In this document: positions 22,213-32,699 of the stretch, in pieces | How the letters are laid out: each line of letters starts with the position of its first letter | How positions within the stretch are numbered: the first letter of the stretch is position 1 | NCBI GenBank assembly: GCA_026874595.1 | Contig: CM049317.1 | Location: 58,704,118 to 58,768,117, forward strand | Origin: Sipunculus nudus | Taxonomy: Eukaryota > Annelida > Sipuncula > Golfingiida > Sipunculidae | Direction: 5' to 3' | Length of the DNA: 64,000 bases | Position numbers and translations under genes: made by a program | Notes under the pieces: model-generated | What the model saw: only the letters and a program-made list of their open reading frames with translations | Databases searched by the model: none | Told to the model about the DNA's origin: nothing

Positions 22213-22218
<6 letters not shown>
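21987..22218 (+). repeat. Tandem duplication of a poly-G unit (about 116 bp x 2)
   Basis: Unit: CGTGGG with a G-run of 14-20, AGGTTGCATGAAAAG-C, AACAAGGGACCCATG, GTCACGTCGCTCAGCTG, then GCAAATGCAAAATATATTAA. Copy 1 starts at 21987 and copy 2 at 22104. The G-runs differ in length. A (TA)n tract follows at once. Confidence 0.9.

Positions 22219-22279
<61 letters not shown>
22218..22279 (+). repeat. (TA)n microsatellite
   Basis: About 31 TA units, followed by CTAGCTGATAAACCCGTTAC, a junction type often seen where a mobile element ends in a TA tract. Confidence 0.95.
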
Positions 22280-22280
<1 letters not shown>

Positions 22281-22289
22281 TAGCTGATA

Positions 22290-23865
22290 AACCCGTTACC
22301 GGGGTCGGGGGGATATATTAACTGAGATGTGGAATGTTGGCTCATTTTTTATTCAAAAAGTTAAAAGAAATAAAGGTTTTCAATTGGATACTGACTCAAT
22401 AAGATATGTATAAATATTTTTTTACATTTATTTTGTGGCGCTGTGCTCGTGTATGTTTACCTTGAAGACTTGGTCAGTGATGAGGCTTACATTGCGTACC
22501 GGAATGAGACGCGGGGGCATGCAGGTTTTCGATAATATTTGACTGAATTCTATCGTTGAACATTTAAAGATTAGGTTGATGTGAGGAACACATGGAAGAT
22601 TAATTAAATGTACGTTGGAAACTGTTCCTGAAGAATGAGACAGAAATATGAATACCTAGTAAGTAGCAGAAACGGACCCAATGGTACTCTATTCAGAGGG
22701 TCCAAATCTCATCATCAGCCGCCGCAACCTTTTTTTATAGTATCAGACAAATTTTAGGCCTGAAACCCCCGCCACCACTCCAACCCACCCCATTTCTGTT
22801 CCTGAAATTAGGACCTTAACTTGGGTTGTGTCATTAATCCTCCCGGGTTAAACCCTCCATTTCATTTTACTGACCACGCATGTGAATGAGAGCCTGGGTC
22901 AAATGTAAGGGCAGGCATCTCTCACTGAGAGCAAGCGCTATTCATATGAACAATAGTCCTCAATCGTGTGTTTGAGGTTGAGTGACCAAGATGCACGCAT
23001 TCCGGTCATCGCCGAAGGCAGTTCGGCTGTGCTCGTTCTAACCACCGTGCAAATCAGTACATGTATGTACATTAACAATTATTTATTCTCATATCGCCTG
23101 TGTCACTGCGGGGATATTAACCTTTAAAATTAGGTATGGCACAGTGTCATACGCAATGCGGTTTCAGAGAACAATGAGGAAAAAGGTGGAGCGAATTTCT
23201 TTTATAAGTGTTAAATCAGATATAAATATACATGTATATATTTATAAGCATTTGAAAAGGTAAGAGGAAATTGTCCTGATAAATGGTTTTACTCAAATAT
23301 TTAATATATATCCCCCGAACTAATACTGTGCACTTTTACGGAGTCTCTCATGATAAAATATTTCTAGAAGGATCATTATTTCAGCTATGTGACAGTAATA
23401 TGTGCACTAAATAACCTTGGGAATGCGTCACAATTGTCAATTATTTAATTAGGAAGAAAGTGGAGTTTAGCTGAAGTATAATTTAATTAATACACATTTA
23501 ATTTGTGACCTGAAAACATTTAATTGTGCAATAACAAAAAAAAATATGTGCCTAATAGTTATATGACAGGATACATTTGACCAACAATAAATGTGTTAAT
23601 GTTATCAAAAAGTCTGGAAGCAGGGAGTACGAGAAAAAGAAGAGGGAAGCATTCAAAAGTGCTTATAGGGGAATAAAAAGAAGGGATGCTTTATGTACTA
23701 TTCTGAACAAGTTTAAGAGATACTTTGAATTGTTAATACCACATTCCGTTTAGGTTTACTTAACAGCTATGTCTAAGATAGCGTTATATCTGTTCTTTGG
23801 AAAATTATACAACATTCAGTACATTCTGGATCAACAGACGTAGATTATTTTTTTTTTGTTTGGTT
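22290..23865. other. Non-coding stretch
   Basis: No gene recognised; moderate GC near 22700-23050 without domain evidence. Confidence 0.35.
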
Positions 23866-24165
23866 TGTGGGGGTAACTGCCTCTTTTATTTCAATGCAGA
23901 CTGATTTTAATTCTTAATTTATGTATTTACATCTGCAAAGTTCCATTTTGGTTTGGGACTATGTGACAGATCGGTAGCACTCGCTTCCTGTCATTTGTAT
24001 ATCCTTTTGTAACCCAGGCCCGGGGGTCAACCGCACCTGCAGGTCCTGGGTGTATAATCATGGCCATTGTCGGGCCATAACACCGAAGGACCTCCCAGTG
24101 ACCCACTCGTTTGCGAGTGATACACGGCTGTGCGGTACAGCCTTTCCATTTAGCCTGCAGAGCCC
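23866..24165 (-). mobile_element. tRNA-derived SINE, 5'-truncated, minus strand
   Basis: On the minus strand it reads GGCTCTGCAGGCTAAATGG, CCGTGTATCACTCGCAAACG, TCCTTCGGTGTTATGG, GGAAGCGAGTGCTACCG, CCAAAATGGAACTTTGCAGA and ends GAGGCAGTTACCCCCA. These match the SINE at 41191 in order. The tRNA-like head (box A and B) is missing. Confidence 0.8.
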
Positions 24166-24168
24166 TTA

Positions 24169-24268
24169 TTGGGCGGTTCCACTTAGTCGACTCTTCAGGC
24201 GATTATAGGCCACCAGGCTGTCGCGCGATGGTCGCCTTGGATCGCCTGTAGTCGCCTGAAGTCGCCCA
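24169..24268. repeat. Foldback hairpin next to the SINE
   Basis: CTTCAGGCGATTATAGGC (24193-24210) pairs with GCCTGTAGTCGCCTGAAG (24244-24261) with two mismatches. The outer TTGGGCG (24169) and CGCCCAA (about 24263) also pair, with a 15-bp extra segment on the left arm. Likely a small foldback element. Confidence 0.55.
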
Positions 24269-24329
24269 AAGACCCGTGGCTTCTACCTGTCGCCGCTGGA
24301 TTTTCAACATGTTCAAAATTCTAAGTCGA

Positions 24330-24675
24330 CAGCTTTTTTAACGCCAGCGAACCTATTTTGTCTTCTACTGGCGTGGTTGCTATCGTAGGCTGACGCCTAC
24401 AGCCCCATAATAAGAAAACTTGGTCCGGGCCGACCACGGAAATTTCAGCACTTCTCGGTTGTGATCTGAACTCATGATCTGAAGAATAAACGTAACATGG
24501 ATTATAATCTGGATCAACATTATAAATCTTTATGTTTAAAGAATTAATTACCATTGCGAGAGATGGAGACCTAAATGTTAAATTCGAATGAATTACATTT
24601 CCATCGCCTGCATTGTGCTCACGTGTGATCTCATTATATCCCCATTTGTTCTGGTGGGCAGAACTGACCTGTGAA
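24330..24675 (-). CDS. Possible exon: second half of an immunoglobulin-like domain
   Basis: An open minus-strand stretch that starts after a possible acceptor (ACTTCACAG at about 24665-24673) and has balanced amino-acid use. Residues read NKWGYNEIT, then HSNLTFRSPSL, SLNIKIYNVDPDYNPCYVYS and SAEISVVGP. The Trp, the N-V-D-(Y)-C spacing and the closing A-E-I-S-V-V-G-P resemble strands C to G of a V- or I-type Ig domain. Coding beyond the GP at about 24430 is doubtful, because a donor is not clear and a stop follows at 24321. Only pattern resemblance supports it; it could be a relic or chance. Confidence 0.25.
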
Positions 24676-24841
24676 GTAACCATAGTGTTGGTGAATCGTG
24701 ACGTACATTTTCCTCTTAGACAAATATATTTTTGCGCTTAGTACGTACGACGCACCACAGTTTGAACATGAATCCGGTATTATCAGCGGATGCATGCGAT
24801 CTATAGGTGCATTCTAATCAATAATACCATTTTCATCTGTC

Positions 24842-25070
24842 ACGAATTTGTCCGATAAACACCGACAAGGTCGTAACCTGCATCGCCGAATCGTCTTACC
24901 CAGATTCCTCTAGTTCTACTGTTTCGAACTCCACAGAAAATGCTGCCCACAAGGATCATGCACTTCTTCACTGGGGAAAAAAGCCATCCTTCAATGACAG
25001 TCCATTTATGTTTTCTTTTACTTGTGGAGCAAACAGATTGGCACCACACGTGTGTACTATATATTCGCAT
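24842..25070 (-). CDS. Possible exon: first half of an Ig-like domain
   Basis: Minus-strand frame upstream (higher coordinates) of the previous candidate. It contains ILVGSIFCGVRNSRTRGIWV, a Cys-x11-Trp spacing like B and C strands of an Ig domain. A GT at about 24858 could join it in frame to the next piece, but it is a weak donor. Without transcripts this remains a guess. Confidence 0.18.
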
Positions 25071-25079
25071 GAACCACTC

Positions 25080-26215
25080 TAAACTACCAGACAGTTCAAT
25101 AATGAGCCATTATTCCCGAGAACAATTTAATCAATCAATTTGATCTCAACCTGGAGAAACGCAATATGGGTTTGATGTTAATTCTTTTATTTAGCTGTTT
25201 TAAAAATACGTCTTTTTTCATAGGTCTTTCGAGTACATTATTGAACATTGCTTCGTTCTTGTCGCCAGTTTCAGGCCTTCAGCCCTTGCACGCACGTAAT
25301 TACACTACAGACATTTATCAACATACAGATAGTAGATCCCCTAGTGTGCACGATATTTTGTAGTTTTTGTCCTTCTCCGATATCAAATAGCTAATGACTG
25401 TCATCAGCGCTACTCAAGCTTATGTTAAATTGATTCCCCATAACCAACAGTCATTTCCTTGGTAAGTTATGTCCTTTAACTGATCATCCTTAAGCTTATC
25501 TAGAGATGAACCCAGGCTGCATTCTTTTGATGTTGAGGAAGTTAAAAAATATATACTTGCGGTCGATCCATTACAAGAAATTAAATATTAGTTTTTTTTA
25601 TATATATATAACATTAGAACTGCTTCAGCTGATTAAATTGTCTACACTTTCTTTCTTTCTTGCGACATATTCTGCCCGTAATAGTCTTATTTATCATTCG
25701 ATTTATAAAATTGACAATTCCTTTGAGATGTACAAACCAAGTCACAAATGAGATTTTTGGTGGTTTATCTAAGGACCGAAAAACAGTGGCGTCATTTTTC
25801 CTTCGTGTGTGTGTGAGTGGGGGGCAACATTTTTATATCACATCAAATATATAGCTTTCATTGTCTCTGTGACACATTTCAAATACATTAAAATTAAGTA
25901 TTAGGTTTAAAAAAAAAAGGTATTATATGTCTGTATATGTGAATTCTAAACCAGGTTGAGATATAAAATGTTTCTAAGTAAACTCAGAAATAGAACCACA
26001 TTCTATAATTTTAATTCTAATTATACTTAATTTTCAATAAATAAATATTGTTCTCTGTAAGGTTTGAGGAACACTCTTCCTGTAGTACAATTATCAGGTT
26101 TGATAACATGAGCCTCGAGGACATAATAATGTTCACTTCACAGCTTTCATATTTTTTATGCTGTTTTGGGGGCTCAAACTTTGTATGTGCAAGACACTGA
26201 TATTGTTTTTATAAA
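25080..26215. other. Non-coding stretch
   Basis: AT-rich, several 60-80 codon chance frames, no domain or repeat family recognised. Confidence 0.35.
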
Positions 26216-26224
26216 TGACCATAA

Positions 26225-26345
26225 GATTGTGTTTTAAGTAATGTTAAGGTGAGAGAACTAACCCATTCATTTCCTCTGGGTGATATGGTATAAATACGTG
26301 TTGACAAGTGGAAAGTAACGTTCGACATTTGTCCCACTATGCGAC
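26225..26345 (+). repeat. Dispersed repeat G, copy 1
   Basis: ATATGGTA-A-A followed by GTTGACAA-TGGAAAGTA-CGTTCGACA and GTCCCA are shared with 32515-32640. The shared peptide-like reading frames on the minus strand are a by-product. Confidence 0.5.
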
Positions 26346-26349
26346 CTTC

Positions 26350-26950
26350 GACTTCCTCTGTGGCAGTAACGACAACCAGAGAACAAATAATGAAGCTAGG
26401 GTTTACTAGTGAAAAGGAATTTTTAGTTTCAATGAAAAAATGTGACATATAACATATTATTAGAATTACATATTTTATAGAGCAGTAGACTGGTACGCTT
26501 TAATGAATACATATTCTGTGGCGCTTAACAGCATCAAGATAATTCTGAGTCGGTATAAAGCTACATAAGCTTCTTAAAGGTATATCTTTAGCGTTTTCCT
26601 GAATTCCGATACACTGTTTATGTTGCGAATGTGCTCAGGTAGCATGTTAAAATGTTTTATAGCGAAAAACTAAAGCCGTGATCTGCACATACTCGATATT
26701 TCGTTCTTGGAATATTAAAATTTGAATTGTTAGGTGTCACAACATCGTCTAAGGTGCTTGCATAACTTAAATATAAATACTGTCCAAGAAAACTTCCTTG
26801 AGGAAAGGCAAATGGGGTTTCTCTTACCCGACGAATATTGGTCAGTGACTTTCACCCTCATCCCACACGGCCGAAGATAGCTCTCTACTCAAGTAGTGGC
26901 ATTTCCAGTTAGCCAAAATCGGAATTTCAATACCTTTTCAAAATCTTTTC
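26350..26950. other. Non-coding stretch
   Basis: No gene recognised; the 5' side abuts a LINE remnant. Confidence 0.3.
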
Positions 26951-27720
26951 TATGGGCTCTAATCCTTTTTTTTAAAATAAATGTTTAGCTATTTAATATT
27001 TCCATTCGTCAGGGAATATAATGCTGATGAGATAAGAGAAATGATGAGAAAAAAATGAGATGTTGATAATGTGTGGTAATAGGTGTCAGATATTGAGCAA
27101 ATCCCTTCAACACCTTTTGCAGGCAGGGGATCCAGCCCACAAATTTTGCTGTCCATGGTCAATAGAACCCTATAGATATCAGACTCATACATCTCTTCAA
27201 AACTGTAGTTCTTGCACATAACGTGCTGAAAACCAGTCCTCCATAAAGATATAATCCACACCATCATTAGTATGAATGTTAATATCATCCATAATCAGTA
27301 TAATCTGTGCATTTGCCAGCAGTCGTACTAGGTTCTGTGTAAACTCATCAATAAATAGCGGATAGGTGAAATTGCACTTAGGTTATGGATGATATACACC
27401 GAGCAAAGAAAAAAATTATGTTTTGTGATTACTTTCCATTCCACACATTCAAAAGTTGACTCATCTGATGTTGATCTAATATGTTTTACTTCTATACAGT
27501 CTCTATGGGTAATAGCCCCCCCCCCCTGTCTCCTCCCCCTCACAACTGTTGTGTACACATAGCCTTAAGTGTTTAAATCTCCTTTGATTATAGAGTTCAG
27601 TATATTTAGCTAGATACAGTTGGGGCTCGATTACCATGCTAATCCACTTCCAAATTGATTTAAAGTGGCATTTACCCTCTAACACAGGTAAAATAGATCG
27701 ACAGTTCAAAATGCTTGGGC
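26950..27720 (-). mobile_element. CR1/L2/jockey-type LINE remnant: endonuclease and start of RT
   Basis: Minus strand. HLRLCVHNSCEGEETGGG (about 27575-27525) leads to AITHRDCIEVKH and STFECVEWKV (about 27510-27420), as in the apurinic-type endonuclease of this LINE group. IILIMDDINIHTNDGVDY (about 27300-27250) fits the GDFNIH box, with Gly-Asp-Phe altered. MDSKICGLDPLPAKG (about 27160-27110) fits the start of the reverse transcriptase. The linker between endonuclease and RT is largely deleted, and stops and frameshifts occur between blocks. This is a different LINE clade from the two Tx1/L1-like copies. Ends are not defined. Confidence 0.65.
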
Positions 27721-27920
27721 TGATGGGTGCATTTAATCATCTTTAACAAAGGTAGGCCTAGAAATAAGAAGTAGATGTAGCGTATATTTCTCGTCGGACA
27801 GGAAAGCTAAGAAAATGAATGCACTGCCCTGGAGCTCGATGGTAACCGGGCTCCAACTGGATCTAGTGCCTTGGGCTTAAGGCCGAGTCACGCAGTCAAG
27901 GATAGGGCTTGGTATCGCCT

Positions 27921-28019
27921 ACAAATCACGTGTCGCAATATATTGCGATATGTGTTAACGTATTGCTAAACGTATTGCCATATTTTCATCGTATGAAATT
28001 TATTGTAAATCAGCGTTTA

Positions 28020-28074
<55 letters not shown>

Positions 28075-28243
28075 TATTAATATTATTATAATTAATAATT
28101 CTTGATCGATCATGTTAATTATAATGACACCATAAATGTTTATGTACAAATCACGTGTCGCAATATATTGCGATATGTGTTAACGTATTGCTAAACGTAT
28201 TGCCATATTTTCAGCGTATTAAATTTATTGTAAATTAGCGTTT

Positions 28244-28285
<42 letters not shown>

Positions 28286-28350
28286 TATTAATATTATTAA
28301 TAATTCTTGATCGATCATGTTATTTATAATGACACCATAAATGTTTATGT
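27921..28350 (+). repeat. Tandem duplication with variable (TA)n core
   Basis: Copy 1 at 27921-28145 and copy 2 at 28146-28350. Both start ACAAATCACGTGTCGCAATA, contain AACGTATTGCTAAACGTATT, a (TA)n tract (28025-28070; 28250-28281) and TTCTTGATCGATCATGTTA, and end ACACCATAAATGTTTATGT. They differ by a few substitutions and in TA length. Confidence 0.9.
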
Positions 28351-28359
28351 AGATGTAGT

Positions 28360-29830
28360 TTACTTCAAAGAACACGACATAATATAACTTACTATAGTAC
28401 GTACAAATACTTATTTGTTTCTGATAGTACTCTAAGAAACATTTAGAATCAAATTTTTCTTCAGGCCTTTCATTTGCAAATTACTTGGCACTTAGAGAAT
28501 TCTTTACTGTGGTTTACAACAGAGAGGGATAGATGGTGTGCACAGTCACACCCATCTATGGTATATCAGACCTACCTGAACATTTCCTAATAAACGTCCA
28601 AAGACACGGTAGCGGCTTTCACTTTCATCGTATCATTAATCCCAGTCAATTTGGATGTCTAAATCTGTAACAGGAATATTAAATTTGCATAAAAAATTCA
28701 GTTTTATGCACGTTTAACAAAATAATGAAAAATATCGATATTTTTAAACTGTATCTCGATACGCAAAATACGACTCATCACGATATTGGCCTAGATATAT
28801 ATCGATGTTACCGCACAATCCAAGTCAAGGGAGGCAGCATCAACGTCATCCTGGGAATTACCGGTCGTCTCGATATAGACTGTCCTATTTTAATAACATA
28901 TAGACCAACTGATGTAACAACCGTAATACATGATTAACAACTTTGAAAACCGAGTATTATTAAAAATGAATTTAGAAGCGGGAAAGGACCAATTATAGAC
29001 AAAAAAAATCCAACAATAATGAGGATTTAATATTTACTTATGCATGAAATAGAAATATTCATGCTCAATATAGATAAATGAAGTTACTTTTGGTCAGACT
29101 ATAAATGATTCATTAGTTGAGCGTACGTTAGTAGACGTCATTTGTTTGAATAACGATGCGCCTTTGTGTTAACAGGCTTTATTAGAGATTAATGTCAAGG
29201 CATTATTAACCTGATCCATCCATCAAATATGGCCCTTATCCTAATTATCCATCCCTGCACTGAAGATTTCATGTGAAGTTTGACGCCAAACCGACAATAC
29301 CTCGCCAAATTAACTTGATTTTAGCGAGCTTTAGCAACACCTATGCCTATAAGTCGTTTCATCTTATATATCATGTAGAGAATCCTTTTGAACATGAATA
29401 TCTAAGGCCGTTATCAGATGGCTTGCCAGGATGTGTCCCTCTGCGGAAAGACATATACCCAATCACTCGTCACGTACGAAGAAGGAGATACTTTAATTAA
29501 TACGAGCTTCTTGATAGACCAGAATGTTTGATACATTAGACTGTTTGATCGACTTGTTTGCAACAATGAAAGATGTGGAAGTAATACTGCCACGTGGGGC
29601 GGGGGTTAAGGAAAAAGGTGAACGGGCTTTAAAAATAATGAAATTGTCTGAAGCAAGTAATATTTACCATTAGCTGATGACTGTTTTCTTTTGAGATTCA
29701 TATAGCCCTCAGCCTGCATATTATATTTGTTAACCTCTACTCTTTTATTTATAAACTTAAGTACATAACTGCAAACTCCCGAGAGCCTGGTGTTTGCTTC
29801 CGAGGGTCTCCTTGCCTGCTAAATCCAGGA
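28360..29830. other. Non-coding stretch
   Basis: No gene or repeat family recognised. Confidence 0.35.
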
Positions 29831-29833
29831 TTT

Positions 29834-30342
29834 TTAAAGGGGCCCGATCACCTATAAAGCATATTGAATTAACACGAAAATAGCTTCTTCCCTTTAAAAT
29901 AAACATGTACCTGCCAGATATTGCCTTGGAACCGTTTGCTTCTGTAAACGAATGTTAAAAACAGTGTATCGGGCGCGATCACAGGTGTCAACATAAACAC
30001 ATCGAGTTGGGCCGTGTGCATCGCGGAGCCATAACACATGTCAATCAGGAGATACCTCGACTGAATTGGCAAAAAAAAATAATACATGTTCTCGCATGCT
30101 TAATCATCACGTATTGAGGCATATATTCGGACTTCCGGTCATGTGGCCTTGTCATGGTAAACAGACACACGTGAACTATGTTTACCAACACGCAGAGCCA
30201 TAACAAGGTGTTAAACACCCGTGTGCGAGGTACTATGACTGTGTACGGGGATGGTTTTGCTTGGAAAATTTTGTATAAAGCATAACTGAACTGATAGTCT
30301 GAAAGAATAGGCATAGTATTGCTCCTGATTGTGTCCCTTTAA
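29834..30342. mobile_element. TTAA-flanked MITE family B, copy 1 (509 bp)
   Basis: Left end TTAAAGGGGCCCGATCACCT; right end, inverted, TTAAAGGGACACAATCAGGA. Both termini include the TTAA target. The interior shares ATACCTGCCA-like, CCGTTTGCTT, TGTAAACGA and CAATCAGGAGAT blocks with the copy at 47811. No transposase is encoded. Confidence 0.75.
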
Positions 30343-30349
30343 CAGAGGT

Positions 30350-31325
30350 GAATGATAAGGGGCCAATCCAATCCATTGTTACAAATGCAGACCGTGCACA
30401 GAAATCTGTATTGTGCACACGCCCTTTCGACTGAAACACATGCACCGGAAACTCACCCGGTTTACAAACCTTTATTTGATTCGTCAGATTTTCGAAAATG
30501 TCTTCATCGCAAGACGGTTGATCTAAAAACAGCATGAGAACCACTCGGTTGTTCATTTATTTTGTATTATTATTGAGGTGCCGGCCGTACAGAAGGTCGA
30601 ACACATGGGTCCAGCTGTAGACGGTCAAGTCCAGTAAGTGGACTGGTTCAAGCGGTCCAGACCATTTATTAATATATGATTAAAAATGAATTAAAATTGT
30701 AGTTATTTTTATTCTGATTTACTCTACATAGATTTTCATAACATATATTTGTTCAAATATTTAACCAAATCGGATATTTCACAGCAATATATGTAATATT
30801 ATAATCCATATGTAAATCGCAAGGCCGAGGTTTTATGACAAATTTAAAGCCAGTCTTTGTAAATAATTAGACAACAGCGGAATATTTTGGTTAGGATACA
30901 AACCAAAAATTGAGCAGAGTTGGATGAGCTGATTCAAGAAATTTGTTGTGACGGGGATGGCTACGGGTTTCCATAAACTGAATACCGAATTGTGTTTCAG
31001 TGCATTTGAAAATAGAAAAATAATAAGTCTAATGTTAATGGGTCCATTTATAGAGTATATATAGACCTATGTATTTAATATATAGAAAATGTTCTTACAT
31101 ACAGAGGAACGGCATCGGTTTTTCCTACAGCGGGGAACAGTGATTCTAATGCTAAACATAACACTTCAATCATAAGTTATGTTTTAAATACATTTATCAT
31201 AGCTTAACTCTCATTCTTTGAGAGGTCAATTTCACCTTGTTCAAAGCAAATTGTGTGGTTTGAAATTAATCCATTAAGCCACGTGTTCAGCTTCAACCTC
31301 TGAAAATTAGGTAGAGTGGTATGTT
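30350..31325. other. Non-coding stretch
   Basis: Contains a small palindrome AGTCCAGTAAGTGGACT near 30630-30646 and little else recognisable. Confidence 0.35.
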
Positions 31326-31329
31326 GTGT

Positions 31330-31388
31330 TAGCGGTCCGGTCCGCACATTTATATTTTGTTACCGGTCCGCACCTTTATATTTTGTTA
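31330..31388 (+). repeat. 29-bp direct repeat x 2
   Basis: CGGTCCGCAC-TTTATATTTTGTTA occurs twice in tandem. Confidence 0.8.
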
Positions 31389-31635
31389 ATAAATAGCACG
31401 CCCGGGGTCTCGCTAGAGGCCTGGCTCTGGGGAAAATACCTAAATGTGTCCACACACACGCATCCAGATATGTAAGCTTGGATCCGCGTCTAAAGGAGCT
31501 TCAGGGTGAAGCTGCAAAACGAGGCTTGGCACAAAACAGTGTCATGTTAAAAGCACGTGTCAGATTGGTTGGTGTCCAAGTCTCTTTACTCTGCTGTATG
31601 TTTAAATCTGACAACAGTGTTGAGGTCGTACTCCA

Positions 31636-31639
<4 letters not shown>

Positions 31640-31667
<28 letters not shown>

Positions 31668-31693
31668 CTGTCACACACACACACACACACACA
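31640..31693 (+). repeat. (TA)n then (CA)n compound microsatellite
   Basis: TA from 31640 to 31667, then CTGT, then CA to 31693. Confidence 0.95.
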
Positions 31694-31974
31694 TTTTCAA
31701 CAATGTTACCGATGAGTCCACATTATCTGACACCTGGCTGGTCGAGTTCAAGTTTAGGTCCTTGAAGTTTGAGTCCATATCAAAGTTCTTCGTAATGTGC
31801 ATTTTTGGATTGCCCATGTTTTTCCGCTATTTTCAGAACTCAGTTCACTGTTGTATATCTGACAGGCCGTAAATGTCAAATTTTCCATTTGAATATGACA
31901 CCAGTTGCCACCATTGATTGCACATCACTTTATGGTTTAATTCTAAAGTGAACGTGGGAATTTATATAGATCTT

Positions 31975-32340
31975 GTAGTCCAAGTCCGAGTCATGGATCT
32001 TGGAGTCCGAGAACACCGAGTCCAAGTCCGAGTCCCGGATCGTCGAGTCCGAGATAGTTGAGTCCTAGTCCGAGTCACGGATCATGGAGTTCAAAAGTCC
32101 AATCCTGGATCGTCGAGTCCAAGTACGTGGTCGTCGAGACCAAGTGTAAGTTCGGGATCGTCGAGTCCAAGTCCGTGGTCGTCGAGACCAAGTGTAAGTT
32201 TGGGATGGTCGAGTCAAAGTCCGTGGTCGTCGAGACGAAGTGTGAGTTCAGGATCGTCGAGTCAAAGTCCGTGGTCATCGAGACCAAGTGTGAGTTCGGG
32301 ATCATCTAGTCCAAATCCGAGTCCCAATAAAGTAGGCTCT
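31975..32340 (+). repeat. AAGTCCGAGTCC family array, with a 48-bp minisatellite
   Basis: Begins with irregular GAGTCCAAGTCCGAGTC words. At 32112-32303 it becomes a regular 48-bp unit in four copies (CGTCGAGTCCAAGTCCGTGG, then TCGTCGAGACCAAGTGTAAG and TTCGGGAT). Open frames here only reflect the period being a multiple of three. Related blocks are at 42664, 43560, 45233 and 52375. Confidence 0.85.
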
Positions 32341-32514
32341 GGTGCGGATCGACTAGTGTAGCAGACCACTGTTTGACAATGCCAGAAGATCATGATCCAT
32401 TTGATGAATAAGTCGTGATGATATTGTTATACCGGGAAAAAGACTTGACGCAGCCCTTGTTCAATATCTTAATCCTGTATATCTCTGTGTACATTCGAGG
32501 AGGTCTAATGATTA

Positions 32515-32640
32515 ACCGCCTGACTACTAATGCTGCATTCGTTATCTCTAGGTAATATGGTAAACAACGAGTTGACAATTGGAAAGTAGCGTTCGACAGG
32601 TGGTCCCAAGTGTTTTTTTTTACCACTGGCCAACTGGGGG
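32515..32640 (+). repeat. Dispersed repeat G, copy 2
   Basis: GGTAATATGGTAAACAACG then GTTGACAATTGGAAAGTAGC and GTTCGACA match 26225-26345. Confidence 0.5.
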
Positions 32641-32699
32641 CTTCTTGGTGTAACCTCATTTGTCCCATTAGGTGTCCTTCACCATTATCTACGCCAATG

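Noticed and set aside
32058-32309. Repetitive VESK/VETK reading frame and its antisense
   Set aside because: Explained by the 48-bp minisatellite; frames stay open on both strands for the same reason.
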